Assembly: GCF_900156655.1 (NCBI RefSeq)
Contig: NZ_FTOG01000009.1
Span: 62,001 to 126,000, forward strand
Reading direction: 5' to 3'
DNA: 64,000 nucleotides
From: Rhodobacter aestuarii
GTDB taxonomy: Bacteria > Pseudomonadota > Alphaproteobacteria > Rhodobacterales > Rhodobacteraceae
The translations under genes and the position numbers were made by a program. Positions 1-8,866 of this stretch are shown in pieces; positions within the stretch are counted from its first letter, which is position 1, and each line of letters opens with the position of its first letter. The notes under the pieces are model-generated. The model made no database searches. It was not told the DNA's origin and was given only the letters and a program-made list of their open reading frames with translations.

Positions 1-19
1 TCTCGATAAAATCAGACAT
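1..19 (-). CDS. Second ABC transporter ATPase, 5' fragment only
   Basis: Only six codons are in the window (MSDFIE, starting at 19 and running off the left edge). The ATG lies inside the 3' end of the preceding ATPase gene, giving an 8-nt overlap (ATGTCTGA, 12-19). In peptide/nickel ABC operons the gene after the DppD-type ATPase is usually the DppF-type ATPase, so that is the expected product. This identity is inferred from position alone; the residues are too few to test it. Confidence 0.4.
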
Positions 20-845
20 TGGCCCAGTCCCCCGTGCGGTCGAGCCCCGGCAAAGGCTCCCGGCTGCCGCCGATTTTTGGCAAGCAATTCAACAGCCCTT
101 GGGTATAGGGATGGCGTGCATTCATCAGATCGCCCGCCGCCAATTCCTCGACGATACGGCCGTGATACATGACCAAAACCCGGTCGCAGAATTGCGCGAC
201 AAGCCGCAGATCGTGGCTGATGAAAATCAGCCCCATGCCACGCTCGCGCACAAGATTGTCCAAAATTGCCATCACCTCGGCTTGCACCGTGACATCAAGT
301 GCCGAGGTCGGCTCATCGGCAATCAAAAGGTCGGGTTCCGGGATCAGCATCATCGCAATCATCACGCGCTGGCCCATGCCGCCCGAAAGCTCATGCGGCC
401 AAGCCTCCATCACCCGTTCCGGGTCGCGGATTTGCACGGCTTCGAGCGCGGCAATGGCTTTTTTGCGCGCCTCGGCCCGGCCCAGCCGGTCGCGGCGCAA
501 AAGCCCCTCCATCAGTTGCGCGCCGACCCGCATCACCGGGTTGAGCGAATATTTCGGGTCTTGCATCACCATGGCCAAACGCGGCCCGCGCAGGGCGCGC
601 ATTTGCTTTTCACTCGCGGTGGTCAGATCAATCCCATCAAAGACCATCCGATCCGCCTCAATCCGCCCCGGGGGCCGAATGAGCCGCAAAACCGACCGCC
701 CGGTGATGGTTTTGCCGGAGCCACTTTCGCCCACGATCCCCAGCCGTTCGCGGCCAAGGCCAAAGCTGACGCCGCGCACCGCCTGCACCGGGCCAGTCTC
801 GGTTTCAAAGGTGACGCGCAGGTTTTCAATCTCTAGCAAGCTCAT
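12..845 (-). CDS. Peptide/nickel-type ABC transporter ATPase (DppD/OppD family)
   Basis: This 277-aa cytoplasmic ATPase would energise uptake through the two permeases encoded just upstream. Visible motifs in order: Walker A GESGSGKT (residues 39-46), Q-loop (about 95), ABC signature LSGGM (153-157), Walker B LLIADEP (173-179) and the H-loop histidine in ISHD (about 211). The C-terminal HPYTQGLL stretch (246-253) is typical of the oligopeptide/nickel ATPase subfamily. The start MSLLEIENL at 845 was chosen because it makes a 4-nt ATGA overlap with the upstream permease stop; a longer frame reaches 953 but would lie inside that permease. Substrate is not determined by sequence. Confidence 0.9.
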   Translation of the reverse strand: MSLLEIENLRVTFETETGPVQAVRGVSFGLGRERLGIVGESGSGKTITGRSVLRLIRPPGRIEADRMVFDGIDLTTASEKQMRALRGPRLAMVMQDPKYSLNPVMRVGAQLMEGLLRRDRLGRAEARKKAIAALEAVQIRDPERVMEAWPHELSGGMGQRVMIAMMLIPEPDLLIADEPTSALDVTVQAEVMAILDNLVRERGMGLIFISHDLRLVAQFCDRVLVMYHGRIVEELAAGDLMNARHPYTQGLLNCLPKIGGSREPLPGLDRTGDWANV

Positions 846-1750
846 CGCGAGGCACTCCGCGGGTCCAGCACATCGCGCAGACCGTCGCCCAGAAGGTTGA
901 AGCCAAGCGAAACCGCAAAGATCGCAAGGCCCGGCATGGTGGCGACCCACCATTGCTCAAACAGGAACTTGCGCCCCGAAGAGATCATCAGCCCCCATTC
1001 GGGCAGCGGCGGCTGCACACCAAGGCCCAAGAAGCCAAGCCCCGCCGCGATCAAGATCACCCCCGCCATATCCAGCGTGACGCGGATGATGACGGACGGC
1101 AGACACATCGGCATCACATGGCCCCAAATGATCCGCCCCGCGCCCGCACCTTGCAGCCGCACCGCGGCGATGTAATCCGAATTGCGCACGGTCAGCGTTT
1201 CGGCCCGCGCGACACGGGCATAGGGCGGCCAAGCGGTGAGCGCGATGGCCAGCACGGCATTCACAATCCCCGGCCCCAGCACCGCCACGAGGGCAAGCGC
1301 CAAAATCAGCCGCGGGAAGGCCAGAAAGATATCGGTGATCCGCATCAAAACGGTATCGACGATGCCGCCGAAATAGCCCGCGACCGTGCCGATCAAAAGC
1401 CCAATCACCGGAGCCGTCACCGCGACCAGCGCAACGATGTAAAGCGTGATCCGCGCGCCATAAACGATGCGTGACCAGATATCGCGACCAAAATCATCGG
1501 TGCCGAGCCAATGGCCGGGCGTGCCCGGCGGCAACAGCCGTTGCGCGAGGTTTTGCACAAACGGGTCATGCGTGGCAAAGAGCGGCGCGAAAGCCGCCAT
1601 CGCGCACAAGAGCACGATGATGGCCAGCCCCAGCATCGCCAAATGATTGCGTTTTAGCCGCAGCCACGCGAGCCAAGCTTGCCCCAAACGGGCCTGCGCA
1701 CGCGAGGAAGGCGACGGGTCAGAGAGCCACTGAAAAAGCGATTGGGTCAT
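842..1750 (-). CDS. Peptide/nickel-type ABC transporter permease (DppC family)
   Basis: A 302-aa inner-membrane permease with an N-terminal membrane anchor (about residues 37-60) followed by a binding-protein-dependent transport core of several hydrophobic helices. The cytoplasmic EAA-like loop, around AVRLQGAGAGRIIWGH in the middle of the core, is the docking site for the ATPase. The order within the operon (second permease, before the ATPases) and the N-terminal anchor fit DppC/OppC rather than DppB. Its start overlaps the upstream permease stop by 4 nt (ATGA at 1747-1750) and its stop overlaps the ATPase start, so all three are likely translationally coupled. Confidence 0.9.
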   Translation of the reverse strand: MTQSLFQWLSDPSPSSRAQARLGQAWLAWLRLKRNHLAMLGLAIIVLLCAMAAFAPLFATHDPFVQNLAQRLLPPGTPGHWLGTDDFGRDIWSRIVYGARITLYIVALVAVTAPVIGLLIGTVAGYFGGIVDTVLMRITDIFLAFPRLILALALVAVLGPGIVNAVLAIALTAWPPYARVARAETLTVRNSDYIAAVRLQGAGAGRIIWGHVMPMCLPSVIIRVTLDMAGVILIAAGLGFLGLGVQPPLPEWGLMISSGRKFLFEQWWVATMPGLAIFAVSLGFNLLGDGLRDVLDPRSASR

Positions 1751-2814
1751 GTGCGCGCCCTCGGGTCGACAAGGCGATAGACGATGTCAGACACCATGTT
1801 GAGCGTGACAAAAACCACCCCCACCACCACGGTGCCGCCCAGCACAGCGGGCATATCGGCGGCAAAAAGCGCATCTGTGATATAGCTGCCCAAGCCCGGC
1901 CACGCGAAAATCGTCTCGGTCAGCACCGAGCCCTCAAGCAGGTAGGCATACGAAAGCGCCACAACGGTGATCAGCGGCACCGAGACATTGCGCATCGCAT
2001 GCACCCAGATCACCCGCCATTCGGGCATCCCTTTGACCCGCGCGGTGGTGATATATTCTTGGCTCAACTCGCCCAGCATGAAGCTGCGCGTCATCCGGCT
2101 GATGTAAGCCATGGACACATAACCCAAAAGCCCGGCGGGCAGGATGATATGGGTGACCGCATTGGCAAACATATCCCACGCGCCATTAAGCGCGGAATCG
2201 ATCAAAATCGCCCCGGTGTAGCGCGTCAGGGTGAATTCGAGCATCATCTCATAGCTGGCGTCGAGCCGCCCCGGCCCGCCGACCCAATCGAGCTTGCCGT
2301 AGAAGACCAAAAGCCCAATCAGACCAAGCCAGAAGACCGGCATCGAATAGCCCACAAGGCCCACCAGCCGCACCACTTGGTCGGCAATCGAACCCGGTTT
2401 GGTGGCGGCCAGCACGCCCGCAGGCACACCCAAAATCACACCAAGGATCGTGCCGAGCGTGGCCAGTTCCAACGTCGCGGGGAAGCGGCGGGCAATTTCC
2501 GTCAGCACCGGTTGCTGACTGCGGATCGACATGCCCAGATCGCCGTGCAGCGCATCGCGGACATAAATGTAAAACTGCTGCCAAAGCGGCGCATCAAGGC
2601 CCAGCGCCTGACGCGCGGCCTCATATTGTTCCTGCGTGGCGCGCTCGCCAACGATCGACAACACCGGGTCAATCGGCACAACGCGGCCGATCACAAAGGT
2701 GACCAGCAACAGGCCCAAAACAGTAATGGCAAGGGTGACAATCCCGCCAGCCACACGACGCAAAAGGTCGGGCCAGCGAGACGCGGCGGGGGCGGTGGTC
2801 TCGGATACGGACAT
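1747..2814 (-). CDS. Peptide/nickel-type ABC transporter permease (DppB family)
   Basis: A 355-aa inner-membrane permease. After a short cytoplasmic N-terminus there is a first helix (about residues 24-46), then a periplasmic region (about 50-120) typical of DppB, and a transport core with the EAA loop ARVKGMPEWRVIWVHAMRN. The sequence after the loop (LEGSVLTETIFAWPGLG) is strongly conserved in DppB-type permeases. It lies 50 nt downstream of the solute-binding protein gene, separated by an 11-bp stem-loop. It overlaps the next permease by 4 nt. Confidence 0.9.
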   Translation of the reverse strand: MSVSETTAPAASRWPDLLRRVAGGIVTLAITVLGLLLVTFVIGRVVPIDPVLSIVGERATQEQYEAARQALGLDAPLWQQFYIYVRDALHGDLGMSIRSQQPVLTEIARRFPATLELATLGTILGVILGVPAGVLAATKPGSIADQVVRLVGLVGYSMPVFWLGLIGLLVFYGKLDWVGGPGRLDASYEMMLEFTLTRYTGAILIDSALNGAWDMFANAVTHIILPAGLLGYVSMAYISRMTRSFMLGELSQEYITTARVKGMPEWRVIWVHAMRNVSVPLITVVALSYAYLLEGSVLTETIFAWPGLGSYITDALFAADMPAVLGGTVVVGVVFVTLNMVSDIVYRLVDPRART

Positions 2815-2825
2815 GAGGGGAAGGC

Positions 2826-2853
2826 CCCGCCGCGCGAAAGACCGCGCGGCGGG
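2826..2853 (-). repeat. Intercistronic 11-bp stem-loop between binding-protein and permease genes
   Basis: A perfect 11-bp inverted repeat (arms 2826-2836 and 2843-2853, loop of 6) fills most of the 50-nt gap between the solute-binding protein stop and the permease start. It has no T-tract in the direction of transcription, so it does not look like a full terminator. In many ABC operons such a hairpin protects the binding-protein mRNA and lowers distal expression; that role is inferred here. Confidence 0.7.
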
Positions 2854-2864
2854 AATGTCTTTTC

Positions 2865-4463
2865 TTACTTCGTCACGAGCCAGTAGGTCGCGGAATCGGT
2901 CGCGCCACCGGTGTAGAAGCCCGACACATTCGCGCGCATCGCGCTTTGGCGGGCTTGCTGGAACATCAGCACAAAGGCCGAGCTGTCACGGTGGATGCGC
3001 TGCATCTCTTCGTAGATCGCGGCGCGTTTGGCGGTGTCGCGTTCCGTCACAGCGGCTTCGGCCATCGCGCCCAACTCACCCGGATCCCATGCCGTGCGCC
3101 ATGCCAGATAGCCGGTGGCTTTCGCCTCATCCGAGTTATCGGGGTTTTCGGCGAAGGTGGAGGCATTGGTATGCGGGTCGGGATAATCCGGGCCCCAAGT
3201 TTGCAGCGTGATATCGTGCTGACGGGCGCGATATTTGCCAAGCACCTGTTTGCCATCGGCGGCATCAAGCGTCACTTCAATGCCAATCTGGCCAAAGGTG
3301 TTTTGTACCGATTGCGCGATATCCATCCGCTCTTGCACGTTGCGCACATTGATCGCGAAGGTCAGCGGCAATTCCACACCAGACTCGGCGAGCAGTTCTT
3401 TCGCCTTATCAAGATCAAGGTGATAGGGCGTTTCATTGACCGCGCCCAAGAAACCTTGCGGCAAGAAGGCTTGGTGCACGACCCACTGACCTTTCAAGAT
3501 CGTGTCGGTCATGCCTTGGTAATCCACCGCCCAGCGCATCGCTTCGCGCACTTTCGGGTTGGTCAGCGCTTCAACCTTTTGGTTCAGCGCGAGGTAGTAG
3601 ATCTGCCCGCCCACGTCATTTTGCACGGTGATCTCGGGGTTGCCCTCAACGCCTGCAATATCGGTCGGGCTGAGCTTGCGGCCCACGTCGATATCGCCTT
3701 TTTCCAACAGCAGCCGCTCGGTCGCGCCTTCGGGGATGTGGCGCATCATCACGTATTTCATCGGCGCATCGCCCCGCCAATGGCCTTCGCGGGCTTCCAG
3801 CATATAGCCTTCATTCGGCTTGAAGCTGCGCAGCACATAAGCCCCCGTGCCCGCCGAGTTGGATTGCAGCCAAGCATTGCCCATGTCGCCATCGACGTCA
3901 TGCGCCATCACCGTCTCCATATCGACGATCTCGGCCACGCCCGCGGTCAAGCAGTTGTACACAAAGCTCGGCGCATAGGGTTTGTCGGTGGTGATGATCA
4001 CGCTGTCCCCCTCGGCCCGGATCGTTTGATCCATGTTTTCAACCGAAAGGCCAAATTGGGTCAGGATGAAAGCCGGGGTTTTGTTCAGCTTCACCACGCG
4101 TTTGAGCGAGTCGGCCGCGACTTGTGCGGTCACCGGATTGCCCGAAGAGAAAGTGACACCTTCTTTGATCTTGAACGTATAGGTCACCCCGTCATCCGCA
4201 ACGCTCCAGCTTTCGGCCAGACCCGGTACCAATTCTCCCGAACGCGCCGGATCCAGTTCAATCAGCGTGTCATAAAGGTTGTTGGTCAGGTCCGTGCCCG
4301 AAAATTCAAAGGCTTCGGCCGGGTCGATGGAGACAATGTCGTCAATCGCATCCGCCACAACGAGCGTGTTGGCGGGAGTTTCCGCAAACAGCGCGGCGGG
4401 CGCGGTGCAGGCCATCAGCGCGGCAACGGCAAGCGCTTTGGGAACGATACGGGGTGAGGTCAT
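2865..4463 (-). CDS. Extracellular solute-binding protein, family 5 (peptide/nickel ABC uptake)
   Basis: A 532-aa periplasmic receptor, first gene of the transporter operon. The N-terminus (MTSPRIVPKALAVAALM...) is a signal peptide with a likely cleavage after LFA at about residue 27. The mature part has the family-5 pattern: an early SIDPAEAF-like segment, LAESWSVADDGVTYTFKIKE, and a C-terminal lobe ending in TYWLVTK. Family members bind di/oligopeptides, nickel chelates or opines; the ligand cannot be read from the sequence. The start at 4463 was chosen because the signal peptide begins there; upstream codons in the frame give no sensible extension. Confidence 0.9.
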   Translation of the reverse strand: MTSPRIVPKALAVAALMACTAPAALFAETPANTLVVADAIDDIVSIDPAEAFEFSGTDLTNNLYDTLIELDPARSGELVPGLAESWSVADDGVTYTFKIKEGVTFSSGNPVTAQVAADSLKRVVKLNKTPAFILTQFGLSVENMDQTIRAEGDSVIITTDKPYAPSFVYNCLTAGVAEIVDMETVMAHDVDGDMGNAWLQSNSAGTGAYVLRSFKPNEGYMLEAREGHWRGDAPMKYVMMRHIPEGATERLLLEKGDIDVGRKLSPTDIAGVEGNPEITVQNDVGGQIYYLALNQKVEALTNPKVREAMRWAVDYQGMTDTILKGQWVVHQAFLPQGFLGAVNETPYHLDLDKAKELLAESGVELPLTFAINVRNVQERMDIAQSVQNTFGQIGIEVTLDAADGKQVLGKYRARQHDITLQTWGPDYPDPHTNASTFAENPDNSDEAKATGYLAWRTAWDPGELGAMAEAAVTERDTAKRAAIYEEMQRIHRDSSAFVLMFQQARQSAMRANVSGFYTGGATDSATYWLVTK

Positions 4464-4611
4464 AAGGGGACTCCCTGTCAGTTTCTTGCATGAACCGTGC
4501 CAAGTGGCCGCCATGCCTTGGGACAAGGTGACGCGTTTAAAAGATGGGCGCAAGGCCGAACGACCGCAGCACGCGCCGCGCAACATATTGTTCGAATAGG
4601 ATATATTGGCC

Positions 4612-4626
4612 GCTCAAAATTTGAGC
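4612..4626. promoter_or_regulatory. Perfect 7+1+7 palindrome upstream of the ABC transporter operon
   Basis: The sequence GCTCAAAATTTGAGC is a perfect palindrome about 150 bp upstream of the solute-binding protein start. It lies in the most AT-rich stretch of this gap (about 4580-4630), where a minus-strand promoter would be expected. It looks like a dimeric repressor or activator site. No regulator gene is adjacent and I could not assign convincing -35 and -10 boxes. Confidence 0.45.
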
Positions 4627-4639
4627 AAACGTGCCGAAG

Positions 4640-4700
4640 GGGGCGGCTCAGGTGAACCGCCCCGCCCGACACACGGGGGCGCGCCCATGCTTGCGCCCCC
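4640..4700 (-). terminator. Two stem-loops after the EF-G-like gene (possible terminator)
   Basis: Two GC-rich hairpins follow the EF-G paralogue stop: 8-bp arms 4675-4682/4693-4700 and 7-bp arms 4640-4646/4657-4663. Neither is followed by a clear T-run on the minus strand, so termination may be partial or Rho-assisted. Together with the palindrome at 4612-4626 they separate the EF-G-like gene from the transporter operon. Confidence 0.4.
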
Positions 4701-4711
4701 GAAGCTTTGAC

Positions 4712-6592
4712 TCAGTATTGTTCCTCGTAATGGTCGAGCGTGGCGGTGAAACTCGCCGTGCCGCGCGTCGCCCCGCCAAGGCTTTGGAACAATTCCGTCA
4801 GCGAAGAGGCGGGCATCAGCGCCTCAAACAAATCCCAGCCTTTCGCGCCCGGATCGGCTTCAAAGCCCAGCACCTGCCCCTTGAGGCCAGAAACCAGCGG
4901 CGACAGCCCGCCCGAGTAGACCGAGGGCACCGAGATCACCACTTTGCATACCGGCTGCAACACCACCGTGCCCAGTTCCGTCAGCACCTCACGCAGGGCC
5001 ATTTTGCCTGCCGTGCGGAAGGCATGGTCGGAGCTATCCACCGCATGGTGTTTCCCATCCGAAAGGTTCACCGCCAAATCGACCACCGGATGCCCTTTCG
5101 GCCCGGCGGTAAGCGCATCGCGCGCGCCCGCCTCGACCGAGGGGATATAGTTGCGCGGCACGGCCCCGCCTTTCACCGTTTCGGTGAACTGGAAGCCCTC
5201 GCCCCGGCCCAGCGGTTTGACCTCAATCACCACATCGGCAAATTGCCCCGCCCCGCCCGATTGCTTGCGGTGGCGATATTGCTTTTGCGCGGTGCCGGTG
5301 ATGGTTTCGCAAAGCGCGGTGCCTTGCGGCGCGGTGACGGCCTTGATGCCAAAGTCGCCCTCCAGCTTTTCGAGCACGCGGCGCAGATGCAGCGGGCCTT
5401 GGGTGCCCAAAAGCGTTTTGCCGGTGATCGGGTCGGTTTGCACCGAAAGCCCCGGGTCAATTTCCATCAGCTTCGGCAAAGCGGCGGCAAGCCGGGTTTC
5501 ATCGCGCTCATTTTCGGGCTCGATTAGCAGCGCATGGTTCGCGGCATGGCAGGCCATCCACGGCAGGCTCTCAAGGCTGCCCTCGGCAGTGTAAAGCGGC
5601 GCGGCCAAAGACAGGTGATCGGTCTTCACGGTGAGGCCAATTTCACCGGGCGCCAAAGCGCTAAGTTGCGTTTTGGCATCAATATCGGTGATCGAGCCGA
5701 TATTCGCCCCCGCAAGCTTCGCCCCCGGTGCCACGCCTTCGCTCAAAGCCCGCACCAGCACGGTTTTGCCAAGGTGTTTGACGTTATCAGCCAAAGCGCC
5801 AACAGCCAAAGCCCCCACCCTTGCGGCGGTTTCGTCGACGCCCGGCACTTCGTGGCGCAGGCTTTTCATCAGCCGCATCATGCCATTGCCGTGGCTGGCC
5901 GAGCCCAAAAGCGCGGGCAAAAGATCGTGGTGCTGCAAGACCTTGGTCGAAACGTCATAGACCTCATCGGTCATGGGGGCCTGATCTTCGATCAGTTCCG
6001 TCAGCAGCACTTCATCAAAATCGGCAAGGTGTTCCAACAGCTCGGTCCGCGCCTCTTCCTCGCGGTCTTTGACCGAGGCAGGCAGTTCCATCAGCGAGGA
6101 ACGCGCATGATCATGATACTCCCAAGCGCGCTCGGAAATCAGATCAACCGCGCCAATCACCTGCCCGTTTTCGCGGATCGGGATTTGCCGCAGCACGATC
6201 CCATGCGGGCAGAAATTCTGCAACGCCGCCACAATCTCGCTGGTGCGATCCTGCGCGGTGTCGATTTTGTTGATGAAAATGAAGGTCGGTAGATCCGCCT
6301 CTTCCACCAGCCGCAGATAGGGGGCCACCAGCACCGCCGCTTCGGCATCGGCGGGCACACACAGCACCACCGCATCAGATGCGGCCAGCATCGGCGCCAA
6401 TTGCGGCAGATGATCCGCACCGCCGGGCGCATCCAAAATCGCCCAGTCTTCCTCCATGAAGCTAAACTTGGTCACGGCGGCATCGCCGAAAAGGGTGTGC
6501 TTGCGCGGCTTCCCGCCTTCCAGGGTCGCCAGGGCATCGGCCAGCGTCGATTTGCCGGCCTGAGATGGGCCTACGATGGAGACGACTTTCAT
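4712..6592 (-). CDS. Elongation factor G-like GTPase (EF-G paralogue)
   Basis: A 626-aa translational GTPase, shorter than canonical EF-G (about 690-700 aa). GTPase motifs are present: P-loop GPSQAGKS (8-15), DAPG (54-57) and NKID (108-111). The switch I region is not the standard RGITI sequence of EF-G. The C-terminal half retains EF-G domains III-V, with a domain IV signature around RKQSGGAGQFADV and a domain V ending in a tyrosine. Such paralogues sit beside the housekeeping fusA, which is expected elsewhere in the genome; their role is uncertain. The start at 6592 has a strong Shine-Dalgarno (GAGGAGG). The reading frame stays open to 9145 but that extension is antisense to metZ and others and is not coding. 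Confidence 0.85.
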   Translation of the reverse strand: MKVVSIVGPSQAGKSTLADALATLEGGKPRKHTLFGDAAVTKFSFMEEDWAILDAPGGADHLPQLAPMLAASDAVVLCVPADAEAAVLVAPYLRLVEEADLPTFIFINKIDTAQDRTSEIVAALQNFCPHGIVLRQIPIRENGQVIGAVDLISERAWEYHDHARSSLMELPASVKDREEEARTELLEHLADFDEVLLTELIEDQAPMTDEVYDVSTKVLQHHDLLPALLGSASHGNGMMRLMKSLRHEVPGVDETAARVGALAVGALADNVKHLGKTVLVRALSEGVAPGAKLAGANIGSITDIDAKTQLSALAPGEIGLTVKTDHLSLAAPLYTAEGSLESLPWMACHAANHALLIEPENERDETRLAAALPKLMEIDPGLSVQTDPITGKTLLGTQGPLHLRRVLEKLEGDFGIKAVTAPQGTALCETITGTAQKQYRHRKQSGGAGQFADVVIEVKPLGRGEGFQFTETVKGGAVPRNYIPSVEAGARDALTAGPKGHPVVDLAVNLSDGKHHAVDSSDHAFRTAGKMALREVLTELGTVVLQPVCKVVISVPSVYSGGLSPLVSGLKGQVLGFEADPGAKGWDLFEALMPASSLTELFQSLGGATRGTASFTATLDHYEEQY

Positions 6593-6678
6593 TTGGGAAT
6601 CCTCCTCGACTGGATCCGCGCCGCGCCAAATTGCGGGGCGCTTCGCTCTATTCTTAGCGCGCCGAATCCCCCCCCACC

Positions 6679-6707
6679 TTGACCCATGCCAAACTGGAGC
6701 GTATCGG
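6679..6707 (+). promoter_or_regulatory. Candidate sigma-70-type promoter of metZ
   Basis: TTGACC (6679-6684) and TATCGG (6702-6707) are separated by 17 nt, giving a predicted transcript start near 6714 and a leader of about 35 nt before metZ. The match is good at -35 and partial at -10. I looked for a SAM-II riboswitch in the leader and did not find its motifs. Confidence 0.5.
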
Positions 6708-6748
6708 GCACTGCGTGACAGACCGCCGCAGGAGCGCAGGAGAAAGAC

Positions 6749-7924
6749 ATGGCCGACCGTAAAATCCGCACGAAACTGGTGCATGAGGGCATTCGCCGCA
6801 GCCAGTATGGCGAGATGGCCGAGGCGATGTTCCTGACCCAAGGCTTCATCTACCCCTCGGCAGAGGCCGCAGAAGCGCGGTTCATTTCTTCGACCGATGA
6901 CGAATTCATCTATGCCCGTTACGGCAACCCGACCACGCGGATGTTTGAAGACCGCATGGCCGCGATTGAGGGCACCGAAGACGCCTTTGCCTGTGCCTCT
7001 GGCATGGCGGCGATCAATGGCGCGCTGATGTGCACGCTCAAATCGGGCGACCATGTCGTGGGCGCGCGGCAGATGTTTGGCTCCTGCCTGCATGTACTCA
7101 AAGTTCTGGCTGGCTTTGGCGTGGATGTGACGATCATTGACGGGGCCGATCTGGAAAACTGGCGCGCCGCCGTGCGCGAAAACACCAAGATTTGTTTCTT
7201 TGAAAGCGTGTCGAACCCCGGCCTTGAGGTGATCGACATCAAGGGCGTGGCCGAGATTGCCCATGCCGTTGGCGCGCTTGTGGTGATCGACAATGCCTTT
7301 GCCTCGCCGATCTATTCGCGCGCGGTGGAGCTGGGCGCCGATGTGGTGGTGTATTCGGCCACCAAGCATATTGATGGCGGCGGGCGCGTGCTCGGCGGTG
7401 TGGTCTGCGGCACGAAAGAGTTTATTCGTGGCCCGCTGGAGACTTATGTCAAACACACTGGCGGCGCGATGAGCCCGTTCCATGCGTGGGTGCTGCTGTC
7501 GGGACTGCAAACGCTCGATCTGCGCGTGCGTGCACAGGCCGCCAGTGCCGCCGCCGTGGCTGAAGCAGTGGAGGGGCATGCGAGCCTTACGCGCTGCGTC
7601 TATCCGGGGCTGCCGAGCCACCCGCAACACACGCTGGCGATGGCGCAAATGGGCGCGGGCGGCACGATGCTGGCGCTGGATCTGGCTGGCGGCAAAGAGG
7701 CGGCCTTCCGCTTCCTCAACGCGCTTGAGATTGTGAGCATCTCCAACAACTTGGGCGACGCGAAGTCGATCGCCACCCACCCGGCCACGACCACGCACAA
7801 GAACCTTTCGGAAGAAGAACGCGCCACGATCGGCATCACGCCGGGGCTGGTGCGGGTTTCCTTCGGCATCGAAGATACCGCCGACCTTTTGGCCGATATC
7901 AAGACTGCACTCGACGCCGCTTAA
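6749..7924 (+). CDS. metZ: O-succinylhomoserine sulfhydrylase
   Basis: A 391-aa PLP enzyme of the Cys/Met metabolism family that makes homocysteine directly from O-succinylhomoserine and sulfide. The PLP lysine is K206 in YSATKHIDG; the substrate/PLP region GNPTTRMFEDRMAAIEGTE (near residues 59-77) and the N-terminal RRSQYGEMAEA stretch match MetZ rather than MetB or MetC. A Shine-Dalgarno (GGAG) lies 6 nt before the ATG. It is transcribed divergently from the EF-G paralogue and is followed by a 9-bp hairpin. Confidence 0.9.
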   Translation: MADRKIRTKLVHEGIRRSQYGEMAEAMFLTQGFIYPSAEAAEARFISSTDDEFIYARYGNPTTRMFEDRMAAIEGTEDAFACASGMAAINGALMCTLKSGDHVVGARQMFGSCLHVLKVLAGFGVDVTIIDGADLENWRAAVRENTKICFFESVSNPGLEVIDIKGVAEIAHAVGALVVIDNAFASPIYSRAVELGADVVVYSATKHIDGGGRVLGGVVCGTKEFIRGPLETYVKHTGGAMSPFHAWVLLSGLQTLDLRVRAQAASAAAVAEAVEGHASLTRCVYPGLPSHPQHTLAMAQMGAGGTMLALDLAGGKEAAFRFLNALEIVSISNNLGDAKSIATHPATTTHKNLSEEERATIGITPGLVRVSFGIEDTADLLADIKTALDAA

Positions 7925-7950
7925 GCTGCGGCGCGATGTCACCCCCAAAC

Positions 7951-7976
7951 CGGGCAAGGGCCTTTTTCCTTGCCCG
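7951..7976 (+). terminator. Hairpin after metZ (possible terminator)
   Basis: A perfect 9-bp stem (CGGGCAAGG, 7951-7959, with 7968-7976) and an 8-nt loop starts 27 nt after the metZ stop. The T-run lies in the loop rather than after the stem, so it is not a canonical Rho-independent terminator. Confidence 0.45.
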
Positions 7977-8029
7977 AATCCGGCCCCCTGCCTTTCCTGA
8001 AGGTGGCGGACCCCGCCGGGGAGGACATC

Positions 8030-8743
8030 ATGAAACCGATCTTTCTGGCCCTTGCGGGCCTTTTGGCCGTTTCTGCTTGCGCCGATCGCTATCTGGATGA
8101 AAGCGAGGCCAGCGTGGTGGCCACCGGCCAAATCACCGCCACCAGCACGCTTTCCGCCCAAGCCGATTTCGCGCGCCGCATGTCCAGCGCCTATGTGAGC
8201 GCCGCGCGCCGCACCACCACCGCGCAAGACATCGCCTCGTTCGGGGTGTTTTTGGCGGCGGCCTCTGCCGTGGATGGGGCGATTGGCACGGCAAGCGATA
8301 CGGTTGTGGCGCGGCGCGCCATCACCGGGGCCACGCTCCAGCAAGGCGCCAAGCGCACGGTGCCCAAAACCGCGATTCAGGGCATTTACACCGGGGCGAA
8401 ACGGCTCAATTGCGTGGCGACGGTCGCGCAAGTGGGCGTGCCGCTTTTGAGCAGCGAAGATCCCACCACAATCCGCGCCGCCCGCGCTTTTACCTTTGGT
8501 GCGGTGCAAGAGGTGATGATCACCAGCCGCGAGGGGTTGGTGCGCGAGGTAGCCGATTACAAAGCCCTTGTCACCGCCATGACCGATGCAATCGACCTCA
8601 GCCCCTCGCGCGCCGAGAACACCAAAGGGCGCGACGCGGGGGCGTTCGATATCAATGCGCTCAAGCGCTACACGGATCTTTTGGCAAATTGCCTTGAGGC
8701 ACAGGTCAGCCTCTCCAATGCCGCCAGTGATTTGAAAAATTAA
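8030..8743 (+). CDS. Predicted lipoprotein of unknown function
   Basis: A 237-aa protein with a lipoprotein signal (MKPIFLALAGLLAVSAC, lipid cysteine at residue 17). The rest is alanine-rich and probably largely helical with no membrane segment; it contains a mature-region cysteine pair (NCVATV and LANCLEA). I do not recognise a named family. The start at 8030 was chosen for the signal sequence and a strong GGGGAGG ribosome binding site just upstream. It stands alone between metZ and folE2. Confidence 0.75.
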   Translation: MKPIFLALAGLLAVSACADRYLDESEASVVATGQITATSTLSAQADFARRMSSAYVSAARRTTTAQDIASFGVFLAAASAVDGAIGTASDTVVARRAITGATLQQGAKRTVPKTAIQGIYTGAKRLNCVATVAQVGVPLLSSEDPTTIRAARAFTFGAVQEVMITSREGLVREVADYKALVTAMTDAIDLSPSRAENTKGRDAGAFDINALKRYTDLLANCLEAQVSLSNAASDLKN

Positions 8744-8866
8744 GGCCTTACACCTGCCCCGCCGCAAATTCGGGCAATAATGTCGTTTCGGGTGCAACTT
8801 CCCTTGGACTTTCCCCGTCTCACTCCCATATCGAAACCATGCGCCAAGAGGCGAAAGGGAGAGGCC

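Noticed and set aside
6593-6748. Possible SAM riboswitch before metZ
   Set aside because: The leader after the predicted transcript start is only about 35 nt and no SAM-II or SAM-V motif was seen.
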